A stretch of DNA of 64,000 bases from Symsagittifera roscoffensis (GCF_963678635.1 NC_087062.1:61609584-61673583), one strand, 5' to 3'; counted from the first letter of the stretch, positions 49,201-58,971 are shown. Translations and numbers: made by a program. The notes: generated by a model not told the origin, from the sequence alone.

Positions 49201-52200
49201 AAACAGCTAATACGTGATATCATTACGAAAGTTTGACTTGAAGTGGGTGTAAATTACTGTTAGATAAGATGAACTCGAACGCCGAACACAGTAGTAAATG
49301 CAAAAAGAAAATATATTTGAAAATTAATTTGTGCCAGTTTTTCTGCCCAAATTTTAAAATAAGCTCGAAATTAGAAAAATTCTTTTAATAATTCCCAGAC
49401 CTATACCGATTTGCTATCAAAGCTTAAATACTTTTCGGCAATAAGCTTTACGATTGAAATAGAAGCACTTAGAATGGTGTGAAGGTATTTTCATTGAGAT
49501 CCACTGCCAATAACTCTAGCTGCATGTCTGCCACCACCTTTTGGCTAATTTTTGAAAAACGAAAAAAAAAAACTACCCATGGCAAAAACAGCCACTCTAA
49601 ACAAAAACACAGCCAAGAGAAAGCTGGAAAATTGAAAAGAATCCGAAAAAAAAAACGATTTTCGAAAAATATCAGATTTTAAAGCTTTGAATTTCAAAAA
49701 ACCTTTTTTCTTAAAATTTACCCAATTCAAGAAAATTGGATCACTGGGTAAGTTTTTCATAGCGCTGTGTCTTTCACCTAAGTCCTCAACCCTGAGTCTT
49801 GCACGTTTCATCGCGCCATTGCCACTTTCGCAGTTGTAGTGCACTCTACCTAATTTTTAGAGGATGGATTTGAACTGAACTCACGAAGTGCATATTTGCC
49901 TTAGTGCATTCATAAACCTCTATGTTTACACTTTGCGTTCTTATACACCTAATTATTTGGCCTAGAACGGGGAGTAAATACACTAATAACGCTTACCGGA
50001 ATATACTTCGACAGGCTTGAAGCATTGCACTATTCAATCCTTAGCTATCAGTAAAGTTATCATTGACTATGCATACCATCGAATTGTGCAGCAACGATGA
50101 AGAGCTGGTCTTTAGGCATGACGAAATCGTAACCAGTTCTGCCTACAACCTCCACTTGCGTGAAGCCTAGAATCCTCTCTATTCTGCAAAAAAAAGCAAA
50201 AACAGAAAACATATGCAAAATAAAAACAGTTTGTTATTTCAAATCGATAAAAAACTCAGTCGAAGCTTTTTTTTCAAAATGGGTGTGAAATTGCAATTTT
50301 AATGGTATCAGCTATCTAAAATACTTGTTTGTCTGTACTTGTGGCCACTATCCATTGAAAATATATGCATGTGCTTACCTTGGGTCTGCGAATAGAATGA
50401 TTGGACTCTGGTCCGAGGATAACATGTACTCGTGCACTGAAAAATGCTCGGGATTGGGAGTCAGTTCCAGTTTGAGAGAGACTGTAGGTACCTCCACTAG
50501 AGAGAAGAACATCTGCTGCACGCCCTTTTCCTCTTTCCACTCTCCGATCCCCAAATTTTCAGGATATGCACCATGATATTTTTGTCTGTCTTCTTGATGT
50601 TTTGCTGCTGTCCCATTGAGAGGCCGACAGTCTTCAATTCTCATAGCACCTCCATGTCTGAAACTCACGAGAATATAAAAAAAGGATTAGTTTCTTAAAA
50701 TTTGATTAAAAATAAACAGCAACAAAAGCTAAGACTTGGAGAAGACAGACAACAGGATACAACCAGCTCCTGTCCTAAAAATCTAATAATTTTAACTTCC
50801 ATTAATTGACCAGCAAACAAAGTATCAGCTACCATGCATTATAGTGACCACTTCACTACAATAATTTCATTATACTTAATTTAATTAGAAAAAGTCAATG
50901 ATCGCAGGGAACGGAAAAAATGACTTGAAGAAAACTTTGAAACTCAGAAATAAATACCCTTAAAGCTATCGAAATTCAATAAAAAGTTATAAAAGACGTT
51001 TTTAGATAAAATTAACCCAATTGAGAAAACTAGATCAATAGGTATCTGTTTTAATCCGCTGTGAAATCTGAAAATTAAAGTCCACATTCATAACTAGTAG
51101 TTGATTACGTTTTTTGTGACGTTTACCATTCTACTGATCAATAGCGGAGTTAGCCTTCATTTCAACAAATGAGATGAAAGGATCTTAAAAGTAAATAGAA
51201 AAAGATCAAACTTAGCCTGACTTTTTCATTTAAAAACAAAAAACGGGACAATATATTCACTACGCTCATTGAAACTTTAACTAAACAGAGGCGAAGCGGA
51301 TCTTCGCACCACTTGCTATACAACATAAAAATAGCAGTGCAAACTAGCAGACAAGAAGAGAAAGCCATTAAATCCAAAAAAAAACACTTCAAAAACCACA
51401 TATTAATAAATTTAAAAAAAAACACCAACAGCATAATAAGCGAAATCAAAGCTACTGAAATTAAAAATTGCAGGGGCAAAATAAAACACTGAAAGCAACT
51501 ACACTGAAAATTGCGTACAAAAAATGATTTCTACGATATGGCAACTAAGCCGACAAAACACAGGCAGCCAAACTTGAGACCAACAGTTTTTTTTGGAAAG
51601 GAGGATTTCAAGTTTGAAAACAAAAATGTTGGTCAGATTCAAACTCACGAACATTGGCGTCCTAGGCGTATTCTTTACCTCCAGGCGAAGAGCCGGACAC
51701 ATATTCAAGTTTGAATTCATTATGAACCAAGATGCAAGTGATTCTGTTAAACAAGTTCTTAACGGAAAAATAGTCTATTTTCCAATTTGATAACTCTTGC
51801 TAATCGCAAGCGTAAAAACGGTTATGTTAATTAAAATTTAGAGCCCTGGAAAAAATGCCAGTTCACGTTGTGACTTTTTCCTCGGATGTCTTTTTTGTTA
51901 CTTTTACTGTGTCAACAATTTAAAGCTTGCTCTCACAAATTTTTTTTGTTAAGTCAGTCAATCTTGACTTCTTACACGTTTTTTAGCAGCTGTGCCCATA
52001 ACATTTCACAGGTTGGCAGCAAAACTAGGTATAATCAACAATTTAATTAGAGAGCGATAAAAGAGTAGTAAATCAACTTCTATATATATGGAAAGTTAAC
52101 CGCCTGTTGAGATCTGATCTCGTGATATGACATCGCGCGATATCGCGTGACATCGTGCGATATCCAATCATGTTCTTATTTTGAACCAAAAAGTGGGAAA

Positions 52201-53594
52201 TTACTTCCCTATAAAGTGAGAGGTCATTTCTCCGAAACTTAACACTCCTCTTTTCAAAATAAGTACTAAATCATAGCCTACACTAGTCTGGAGGTTCAGT
52301 TTTACCATGTCCCATACGATGTTTGTTAAGAGCAATTTCTAAGCACCTGAAACATTTCACAGGAGGTCTATCACTAGATGACTGGTTAACCTTATTTACT
52401 AACTTAGATCTACAATCAGCTCCTATGTGTCCTATCTTATTGCACCTAAAACATGTTTTTGTTCTGGAAATAAACGAATGTTCAGTCTCCTCTTTCTCAT
52501 TTGTATGATCACTTTGAAAATTTAACAAGGCTGTCTTAATTTCATTCAAGCTCTTATCATCTTTGCTAAACTTAACCAAAGTACAAAAGTATTGAACTCT
52601 TTTGGTAGGCCTTTAAGAATGATTGACACAACAACTTTTGACTTAAACCCTCGTCTACTTCATCGAAATTATACTGCAACTCTTCAGCTCTAGTGATATA
52701 ATCGACAACACTTTCATTAGTTTTCATTCTTATCGAAGTTAAATCTGAAATAAATTGCTGCAGTCTCGGCGCTTTTGAACCTTTTGCACAAAATTTCCCA
52801 AGCCTTACTTCCCTTGCCTTTATAAGATCTTAAAAACAAAATAGATTTTTTGTCTAAATATTGGACCAACTCATACCAAACATGCAATTCTTTTTCACCA
52901 AAATTTCTGTCCCTTTTCTTAAAGATGCCTCTCTGTTCTACAGTAGCATTATTTCTAACACTGGGTCCAAAATCGTTCTCATCTACTTCTCTATTGATAA
53001 CTTAATTCAGTTTAAGATGAAAAATTCTAGCCTCAAATTGCTCTCCAAAGTACAAAAATACTTCTTCTTTTCTTGAAAACACTATTCTCTCTGACTTGGA
53101 CATCTTTCACCTCAACCGTATTGCTCTGAGCAAATACCTTATATTCCACGTACTTTTCAATGACAAAAATTCAGTCTATATTATATCAGCAAACATATCG
53201 CAGCTCACAATATAAGTAATCATGTATCTCATTACCTCAGTCTGATCCAAAACCTAACGGTAAGCGTACTGAATAACACATCAGCGATTTAGCAAAGCTA
53301 AGGTTACTTCCCAGACTTCATACATTATAGCAATATATATTAGCAAAATAGAAATTTTGGAGTGTTTTTTTGTGGAACTTCTATTCTTTAAATCAGGTTC
53401 GAGAGCAGATCTCACAGCAACGGATTACGATCCCCCCAAGCAACAACAATTATCTACAAATTTATATAAAACACCACATCAATTGAGTTATCAAATTGAA
53501 CAGTTTGTCAGTTTCTATCTATCACTGTTTCCCTTTCTCTCTCTCCTCTCTCTCTCTCTTTCTCTTTTTCTTTCTATCTCTATCTATCTATCTA

Positions 53595-53672
<78 letters not shown>

Positions 53673-56600
53673 TGTATCTGTTTCTCTCGTGTGCTTCTTT
53701 CAGCTTTCGTTGTGACTCCAGACTTCACTGATCACTGAATTGTCTCAATGACTCTTTGTATTGCTCTGTTGTCTATCTGCCAGTTCACTTTTTGACTTTT
53801 TCCTCGGTTGTCTTTTTTTGTGACTTTTACTGTGTCAACAATTTAAAGCTTGCTCTCTCAAATTTTTTTTTGTTTAGTCAGTCAATTTTGACTTCTGACA
53901 CGTATTTTAGCAGCTGGGCCCATAACCTTTCACAGGTTGGCAGCAAAACTAGGTGTACTCAACAGTTTAATTAGAGAGCGATAACAGAGTAGTAAATCAA
54001 CTTCCAATATATGGAAAGTTAACCGCCTGTTGAGATTTGATCTCGTTATATGACATCGCGCAATATCGCGTGACATCGTGCGATATCCAATCATGTTGTT
54101 ATTTTGAACCAAAAAGTGGGAAATGACTTCTCTGAAAAGTGAGAGGTCATTTCTCCGAAACTTAACATTCAGCAGCATTGAACCACAGATAAGAATTTAA
54201 ATTTATAAACAATCCAAAATTTATCTAATTAATAATTTTGAAAACGCGATAAAATGTAATTTTTCATTAAAGTAATGTAATATAACTTTCAATAACCACA
54301 GGCAATAAATCAGAAGTTTTCACTGTTAAGCAACTTGCATGCACAATACCGTTTCGAGAATCTTTCAATTTTCCGTTTGCAAAAAGGTCCCGAATACATA
54401 TCTAAAATAGACCTCCATGTGGCTTTCTGGGAATTTTGAAATGTAAACATTTCGTTCAAAAAAGACTCACAACAAATTTCAGAGGCTCATTAACATGTTC
54501 TTCATAAACAGTAAACAGGCAGTAGTTTTTTTTTAAAAAAACATTGTCAGACTGATCATGCTGTTTTTGTAATTTAAAAAATACAAGATTTCTATTGAAA
54601 CAGGACAACTCGGTCTAATACAGCCGAATAAGTACATCAAACAAATGTTCTTTTAAAACGAGACAAAAATTTTGAGTGTTTTGCAATGATACGGGGTACC
54701 AAACATAAGTTTTCGTATAGGATCTCTTCTAAGTCTCTTAAATGTGAAGGCTGCTCCACTAACAATCAGCTGACTTACAGCATTTTTTGACTTTCCTCGT
54801 CCGTATCCTGTTGTTTTCCAGAAACACGAACAACGGTATACTGGGGTTGCTCTTTAGGCGCACAGTGACCATTGACCATTCTACAGAGGAAGGTTACGTA
54901 ATGGCAGTTTCCATTCGCACGGGAGGATGAGCTCGGGTCTGCTGCGGTAATGCTGCCTTTGGTTATCTGGGGCAGACAGCTGATGAAATCTGAGGGACAT
55001 CTACAGTACAGCATAAAGTCCTCCACATCATCTGGGTGCAGCATGGTTTCAATTGAGCACCCACAGAGAGCATCCTAACATACAGTTTACTTTAAATTTC
55101 AAATAGTCCCATATCATAAGCCTTAATTGCATGATTGAGAAGCTCAGGAGGGTGTTATAATTAAGAAACTTCGCCACAAAAACGCATAAGTTCGTGACAT
55201 TTAAAGCAGAAGACTTATTTTTTGACACACAAGTCGATCACGTTTTTCCTTATCTGTACACTTTTACTGTTAGGAAAGGGAGTTTGCTTTCATTTTAGCA
55301 AAGTAAATGAACTGAAATTACTAAGAAATCAAACTTCAGGCCACGAAAAATCAAATGTGAGCGTGACTTATCCACAAAAAAGCACAAACAAAATACTAGA
55401 TTCTTCACTACGGTCATTGACTTTTACAAAATTATCAGTGTCGAGAAAAACTGGCCTTTTGTAAATTCTTGTTAGAATAGGTTTTATTAGGGACAACAAC
55501 CCATCCTCGACCACTCGCAAGATCAAAAAGGCTTATTTGAAGTTCAGTTTCTACCTTACATTACAGCTCTGCGAATTTAAAAAATTATTATTTGAGTTTT
55601 TCAAATTAAATTCACCCAATTTGAGAAATCTGGATCGAAGGCAAACTTTTCACTCCGCTGGGAAATCTAAATTTACAATCCACTTTCCAATCTTGAAAAC
55701 GATTTCGTTTTTCACATTTTAAGACTTTCTTCAAAAAAAAATCACGGAGACCTATATAACAGTCTTCATTTCTTTCATGACTCAAAATAACAGAAAATAT
55801 CAACTGCCACTTTACAAAATGATTGGTTCGAATTTTTGATTCAAATAACCCAATTTGATTTTTTAAAAAAAGAGTGAATAAATAAAAAGTTTAAAACCAA
55901 ACAAAAACGAAATCCTTTTTCAACTTAAGAAACCAACAAAGCATCATTGGAAATTTTTCGAACCATTTCTCCTAAGAACTACATGACCTGAAAAACTAAA
56001 AATCAGATTGTTTATTAAAAATCAGACTCGTTGATGGGGGGCGAAAAACTTTTTTTTTTCGTAATGCTTAAACATGGGCAACAGGTGGATTTTTCGAGAT
56101 CTTCATGAAGATGTTGCCTCCTAGTGGACCCACTTCGTACAGGTTTCTCATTTGGGCATTGGTGATGAATGGCGTCAGAATTTTCAAAATCCACTCAAAA
56201 CTTTGGTGGGGGCACTTAAAGTTTTTTTATTCCTAATGTTAATACGTGGGCAACAGGTGGATTTTTCGAGATCTTCATGAAGATGTTGCCTCCTAGTGGA
56301 CCCACTTCGTACAGGTTCCTCATTTGGGCACTGGTGATGAATGGCGTCAAAATTTTCAAAATCCACTCACAACTTTGGTGGGGGCACTTAAAGTTTTTTA
56401 TTCCTAATGTTAATACGTGAGCAACAGGTGGATTTTTCGAGATGTTCATGAAGATGTTGCCTCCCAGTGGACCCACTTCGTACAGGTTCCTCATTTGGGC
56501 ACTGGTGATGAATGGCGTCAAAATTTTCAAAATCCACTCACAACTTTGGTGGGGGCACTAAAAGTTTTTTATTCCTAATGTTAATACGTGGGCAACAGGT

Positions 56601-58276
56601 GGATTTTTCGTGGTTACCATGCTATGTATGAGTTTCACATAGTCAGACAAAAAAGCATAGTCCGACGATTAAACACAGAGGCGAATTGGATTTCGCATAC
56701 ACAAGCAAAAATATGACCGATAACGCTACTGGGAAAAACTGAATGAGTATAACTTTGAGTCTACAAAATTTCTTAAGTGATGCACGCCAATTATGAGTCT
56801 ATATTATTGCAAAGTGACGCAAGCCAATTATGACGCATTATCAGAACCAGTCAAATTGAAAAAAAAACCAACTAACATGCCTCAATTTATAGAGCGGACG
56901 CATTTTAACTAGTATACGATAAAATTCATTAAATCCGACCCTGACCAGGTTCGAACCCTCTTATTTTGTTGCCGGTCTCCTTATTTACCTCTACGCTACA
57001 AATCCATGATAACTTGAAGCTAAAGTGCTATTTGTAATATAATAGTCTGAGTTACTATCCTTAACATTTGCTGTTCTTAATAGCTGGTTATTGATCAAAA
57101 TGAGCAATTTCAAAATGAACACATTTTGTCGCACTAATATTTGCGTTGCAACAATACTGCAACTAAGGTTGGAAAAAAAGAGATTGCATACTATGAAACA
57201 AGCTTTGCTAGTGTAATTAATCCTGCAAAAACTTCAATTTACAACAGATATATTTTGATAACAATTCAAAATTTGACTTTTCGGTACTACTATGATAGAG
57301 TGGTCCCTTGAAAAATAATCAGGTCCCTTGAGAATAAGACACCTAGAGCTCTCAAATCGTTTAATAATTATGATTACACCTTTCAGAAAGATGTCGCAGT
57401 ATATTTTCAAACAAATTTGATGTTTTGTTACCTCTTAAAACCTCCCCCTCACCATTTTAAGGTTGAAAATTAAACCGTAAAATAAAGTAAAGCAAATTTC
57501 AGTATATAAACAATAGTGATTACAATTTTCAATCTGAAAAGTTTTTGGCTGAACATATTTTGCAAGATTTTTGAAATGAATAATTTATACACAAATTAGT
57601 TTTCAAAATATAACATGCGAAATGCATGCGGGACCTGTCTATCATAGTTGCTTTTTCGAGGGACCACTCTATCATAGTAGTACCGACTTTTCATCTGACC
57701 TTAAACTGAATTACAAAATTCTACCAGTCACAAGGTTTCTTGATTTTAAACTAGACTGCCATATCTGGCAAAAAATATAAACTAATACCAGCTTATACAA
57801 GAATTTAGTACGAGAACAACACAATTATTGATGAGATCAAAATAATTTTAAAATTATATTTTCAAGTAATATCAATAGTCATAAAAAACTGCCCTTTTTC
57901 AGCAAATCAGTTTTAACTTGGAATCAAATTGAAAACGCAAATGCAAATATATCGCAGCCTTACTTATAAAACCATGAAATTTAAACTTAAGATTACTCTT
58001 TATTTATTTTTAGTGGAGATCGGTCTATGGCAATTAAAGTGTTTTTTTTTAAGTGGTTGCGGTTCATTTTATTTTGTTAGTAGAAAAAAAAACCCAAAAG
58101 TATTGAAAAACCCTGCAACTTACATCATCTAAAGATAGGGCTGCCTTGATGGACGGAGATGCATAAATAATTCGACCACTTTCACAGTCAACTTTCAAGA
58201 CAAAGTTTCTTAAAGTAGTTGCAGCTTGTAGCGAATGCTCTGATGCCCCATTTGAACCATACGCCACCAGTGCCAT
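33176..58276 (-). CDS. PAS-domain regulator related to CLOCK/NPAS2, no bHLH seen
   Basis: Six exons on the minus strand: 58276-58124, 55074-54779, 50657-50379, 50183-50077, 49119-48969, 34232-33176. Every donor and acceptor fits in phase (0, 2, 2, 1, 2), giving 680 codons. PAS-A spans about residues 24-135: FVLKVDCESGRIIYASPSIK, LHPDDVEDF, and CRMVNGHCAPKEQPQYTVVR. The last resembles CLOCK's CHMLRGTIDPKEP segment. PAS-B (about 210-310) has ILFADPRIERILGFTQ, VVGRTGYDF and ends DHWTKKIKNYVTISTVIS, again in the CLOCK/Met style. The long last exon has a charged helical start (FQRQIRTVASLRKN) and low-complexity serine-rich sequence, as in transactivation regions. PAS proteins of this type dimerise and act in transcription. 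The expected N-terminal bHLH is absent if ATG 58276 is the start: a stop codon lies just upstream in frame. Introns are loaded with mobile elements, and intron 5 (14.7 kb) contains a whole gene on the other strand. Exact subfamily is uncertain. Confidence 0.8.
35120..36150. repeat. Satellite-like divergent tandem array B
   Basis: Degenerate units of roughly 170-200 bp with TTTGAGCAGTC.CAATTGGAGGCAAGATTCGCAA-type phrases, GAGAGTACTC and CTACAAGGTTGGAAATTTCAAA. It closes with the same tail as array A (CAAACTGGAAAATCGAAAAAA...CCCGCATTTAAATATAT). Arrays A and B are therefore copies of one larger unit. A stray unit lies near 38700-38780. Confidence 0.7.
36346..36901 (+). mobile_element. Hairpin-ended non-autonomous element, full copy
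   Basis: Starts ACAGTGGCGAAGTGGAGTAT then CGCACCACTTGCGATGAG. Ends with ACGCTT-ACTAATCGC-AAGCGT (36878-36898), a 6-bp stem. 556 bp. The open frame inside (about 110 codons) is not shared with other copies, so it is probably chance. Confidence 0.6.
38384..38446 (-). tRNA. tRNA-Lys(TTT)-like pseudogene
   Basis: On the minus strand TGCTCAGATGCTAGGACGTG is followed by AGACTTTTATCTC and GGTCTGGGATTCGATTGAC. This closely follows the D arm, anticodon arm (loop CTTTTAT, anticodon TTT) and T arm of tRNA-Lys. The acceptor stem is not evident. It sits about 60 bp after a diverged element 5' end (AGGCGAAGCTGC near 38325), so it is probably the tRNA-like interior of another hairpin-ended element. Confidence 0.5.
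39302..43173 (+). CDS. NERD nuclease-like domain fused to SF1 (UvrD/Rep-like) helicase
   Basis: Exons 39302-40730 and from 40864, split by a 133-bp intron (CCAG|GTAGAAAG ... CTATTTCAG|TTG). Domains in order: NERD-like fold at about residues 80-200 (GETGE, EIDTVIV, GVFVFNVKK), where the usual catalytic E of ExK is N. Then a Q-motif-like WTNDQINII and a P-loop GCKGSGKT (360-367). Walker B is KLLLCDEFR, a motif III-like strand is CVLFASAKDE, and motif IV is LGASLRSTSKIAQFA. Motif V is GAEFGIVVVLM and motif VI FFTAVTRASTKLVLVI. About 430 largely helical residues of unknown kind follow. This is a complete SF1A motor set, so an ATP-driven nucleic-acid translocase is likely. An in-frame TAA at 41430-41432 interrupts the plain reading. 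The sense frame resumes one base shifted, which a 37-nt intron (41404-41440, GT..AG, phase-compatible) or an indel would explain. With that the protein has about 1,233 residues. Start ATG 39302 was chosen over 39269, which only adds 11 residues. Nested in PAS intron 5, opposite strand. Confidence 0.85.
43385..44983 (+). mobile_element. Hairpin-ended element, long or composite copy
   Basis: The 5' end ACAGAGGCGAAAC-GGA-GCTTCGCACC at 43385 and the 3' hairpin CCCTTGCTTATCGCAAGGG at 44961-44979 (perfect 7-bp stem) bracket an antisense tRNA-like segment at 44270-44345. At 1.6 kb it is longer than most copies and may be two overlapping insertions. Confidence 0.45.
44270..44345 (-). repeat. tRNA-like remnant
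   Basis: On the minus strand it reads GGTAACTCGGTTGCATTTGCAACC, then GGGGTTCGCGTCTCGGCCGGACC. The B-box-like core GGTTCGCGTC and the GGACC end recur in remnants at 16949-17040, 27631-27705, 45978-46055 and 51630-51705, all antisense inside or beside hairpin-ended elements. Confidence 0.5.
45978..46055 (-). repeat. tRNA-like remnant
   Basis: On the minus strand it has an A-box-like TGGCTTTGAGTTAACGACC and a B-box-like AGGATCGAATCGACTCGG, about the right distance apart for a tRNA head. It lies shortly before an element 5' end at about 46096. Confidence 0.45.
51285..51814 (+). mobile_element. Hairpin-ended non-autonomous element, full copy
   Basis: Starts ACAGAGGCGAAGC-GGA-TCTTCGC and CACCACTTGCTATAC. 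Ends CTCTTGC-TAATC-GCAAGCG at about 51793-51811. An antisense tRNA-like remnant with GATTCAAACTCACG is at 51630-51705. It lies in a PAS-gene intron. 530 bp, no ORF. Confidence 0.65.
51856..52244 (-). mobile_element. 3' LTR of a short copia-type element
   Basis: 389 bp, plus-strand edges TGCCAGTTCAC and CGAAACTTAACA; on the element's own strand it starts TGTTAAG and ends GGCA, so TG..CA. Nearly identical to 53778-54167. A polypurine tract, GAAAAGAGGAG, lies immediately before it on the element strand, which fixes it as the 3' LTR. It contains CG-rich palindromic sequence (GACATCGCGCGATATCGCG). Confidence 0.85.
52245..53777 (-). pseudogene. Internal region of copia-type element with degenerate gag
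   Basis: Between the LTRs, minus strand. 52579-52283 encodes a zinc knuckle, CFRCNKIGHIGADC (CX2CX4HX4C), after a segment with KSLNEIKTALLNFQ. Further upstream in other frames are copia-gag-like pieces (LKGLPKEFNTFV, VDYITRAEEL, GKGSKAWEILCKRF), so gag is broken by frameshifts. No protease, integrase or reverse transcriptase is present in the 2.3-kb element, so it is non-autonomous. A (TC)n then (TG)n microsatellite occupies about 53535-53690, next to the 5' LTR. Confidence 0.75.
53535..53690. repeat. (TC)n / (TATC)n / (TG)n microsatellite
   Basis: A compound simple repeat: CTCT runs, TATCTATC, again CTCT, then GTGTGT. It lies inside the copia-type element. Apparent ORFs rich in S, L, C and V here are artefacts of the repeat. 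Confidence 0.9.
53778..54167 (-). mobile_element. 5' LTR of a short copia-type element
   Basis: 390 bp, matching the LTR at 51856-52244 with only scattered differences. No clear 5-bp target-site duplication: the flanks are AAAAA and TTCAG. A primer-binding site was not identified. Confidence 0.85.
54168..54778. other. PAS intron 2, part next to the copia element
   Basis: AT-rich intronic sequence with nothing recognised. Confidence 0.5.
56045..56620. repeat. 171-bp tandem repeat, about 3.3 units
   Basis: Repeat starts (GGGCAACAGGTGG) at 56076, 56248, 56419 and 56590: spacing 172, 171, 171. Units are over 95% alike by eye. On the minus strand the 171-bp spacing keeps one frame open through about 1.8 units, with ITSAQMRNLYEVGPLGG as a recurring phrase. 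A 1-bp difference in the first unit breaks that frame. Confidence 0.9.
56675..57215 (+). mobile_element. Hairpin-ended non-autonomous element, full copy
   Basis: Aligns end to end with 26755-27253, including ACACAAGCAAAAATATGACCG near the start, the antisense tRNA-like part (56935-57008, AGGTTCGAACCC) and CATGATA.CTTGAAGCTAAAGTGC. It has an extra partial internal duplication around GTGACGCAAGCCAATTATGA. The 3' end is AAACAAGC-TTT-GCTAGTGTAA. It is inserted in intron 1 of the PAS gene. Confidence 0.75.
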
Positions 58277-58376
58277 CACAGATATGCATCAGAGAGACAC
58301 TTGATATGGGAATAAATTTTAATTGAAATCGATGACCTAGTTATCGATTGCATTTCATCGGCTGCGATCTTACTCT

Positions 58377-58398
58377 TATATAAAGACAGCTCCTGTCT
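58377..58398. promoter_or_regulatory. Candidate TATA box and AGACAG palindrome
   Basis: TTATATAAAG at 58377-58386 reads as a TATA box on either strand. It lies 101 bases upstream of the PAS-gene ATG on the minus strand. It overlaps a palindrome AGACAG-CTC-CTGTCT (58384-58398). Orientation and use are inference. Confidence 0.3.
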
Positions 58399-58751
58399 CA
58401 CTTACGCTCAACACTATCAGAACTTAACCTTGTTCACATCTTCATGGTCTTCGATGCAATAAGCAGATCTAAGACAGTGCACGGCAAATTATCTGAAAAG
58501 AAATGAACAACGATAACCGGTTGCTGTGCAAGTAGCACAGAATGTTCTGATATATTTCTTTTAAAAAACCTACAATAAAGTTTAATCTAATCTTAACAGC
58601 CTAATTGTTGTGATAAATTTATTACAATTACTACTACTACCACTAAAAGACTTTATTACCCAATTATGGGGCTAGCAGACTACAAATACACGTGACCCGA
58701 GATTAAGAGCGACAATAAGGACATTTACACTTTTAAAAGAATGTGCACGAG

Positions 58752-58971
58752 TTAAGGGTTAAAAGTAATTCGCAGTTTCGTCAGAAGATGATCGTGAATT
58801 TTACGCTTGGCTTGGTGAACTTCATCCAGAAGGTTGATTTCTGTGGTTTCTGAAATAAAAATCGCATTTCTAACAGTTCGCTGAAAGTAATTGTCCCAAG
58901 ATGTATTTTTCGGCACTTTGGAGTTTCGAAGCGAACGGTGCAACAAGATCGATTGTTTGGCCGTGGTGTGG
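58752..58971 (-). CDS. Possible 3' coding exon of an unrecognised gene
   Basis: An open frame of about 72 codons ending in TAA with protein-like composition: NTSWDNYFQRTVRNAIF, then INLLDEVHQAKRKIHDHLL. A weak acceptor (ATCCCTAG) lies at its 5' edge. I recognise no family. It has its own stop, so it cannot be an upstream exon of the PAS gene. Any remaining exons would lie beyond the retroelement to the right. It may be chance. Confidence 0.3.

Larger units (their letters stand above)
55075..58123. other. PAS intron 1
   Basis: Holds the 171-bp tandem repeat (56045-56620) and the hairpin-ended element at 56675-57215. An inverted phrase CTATCATAG.AGTAGTACC / GGTACTACTATGATAGAG lies at about 57283-57300 and 57666-57687. 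The rest is AT-rich filler like that in intron 5. Confidence 0.5.

Noticed and set aside
23861-51812. Regularly recurring CTTGC-TTATC-GCAAG hairpins as a CRISPR-like array or bacterial terminators
   Set aside because: Copies are kilobases apart, differ in stem sequence and mark the ends of mobile elements in a eukaryotic genome.
53357-53738. Plus-strand ORFs rich in S, L, C, V
   Set aside because: Produced by the (TC)n/(TG)n microsatellite inside the copia-type element.
56045-56620. Alpha-satellite identity suggested by the 171-bp period
   Set aside because: Only the length coincides; there is no sequence basis for homology with primate satellite.
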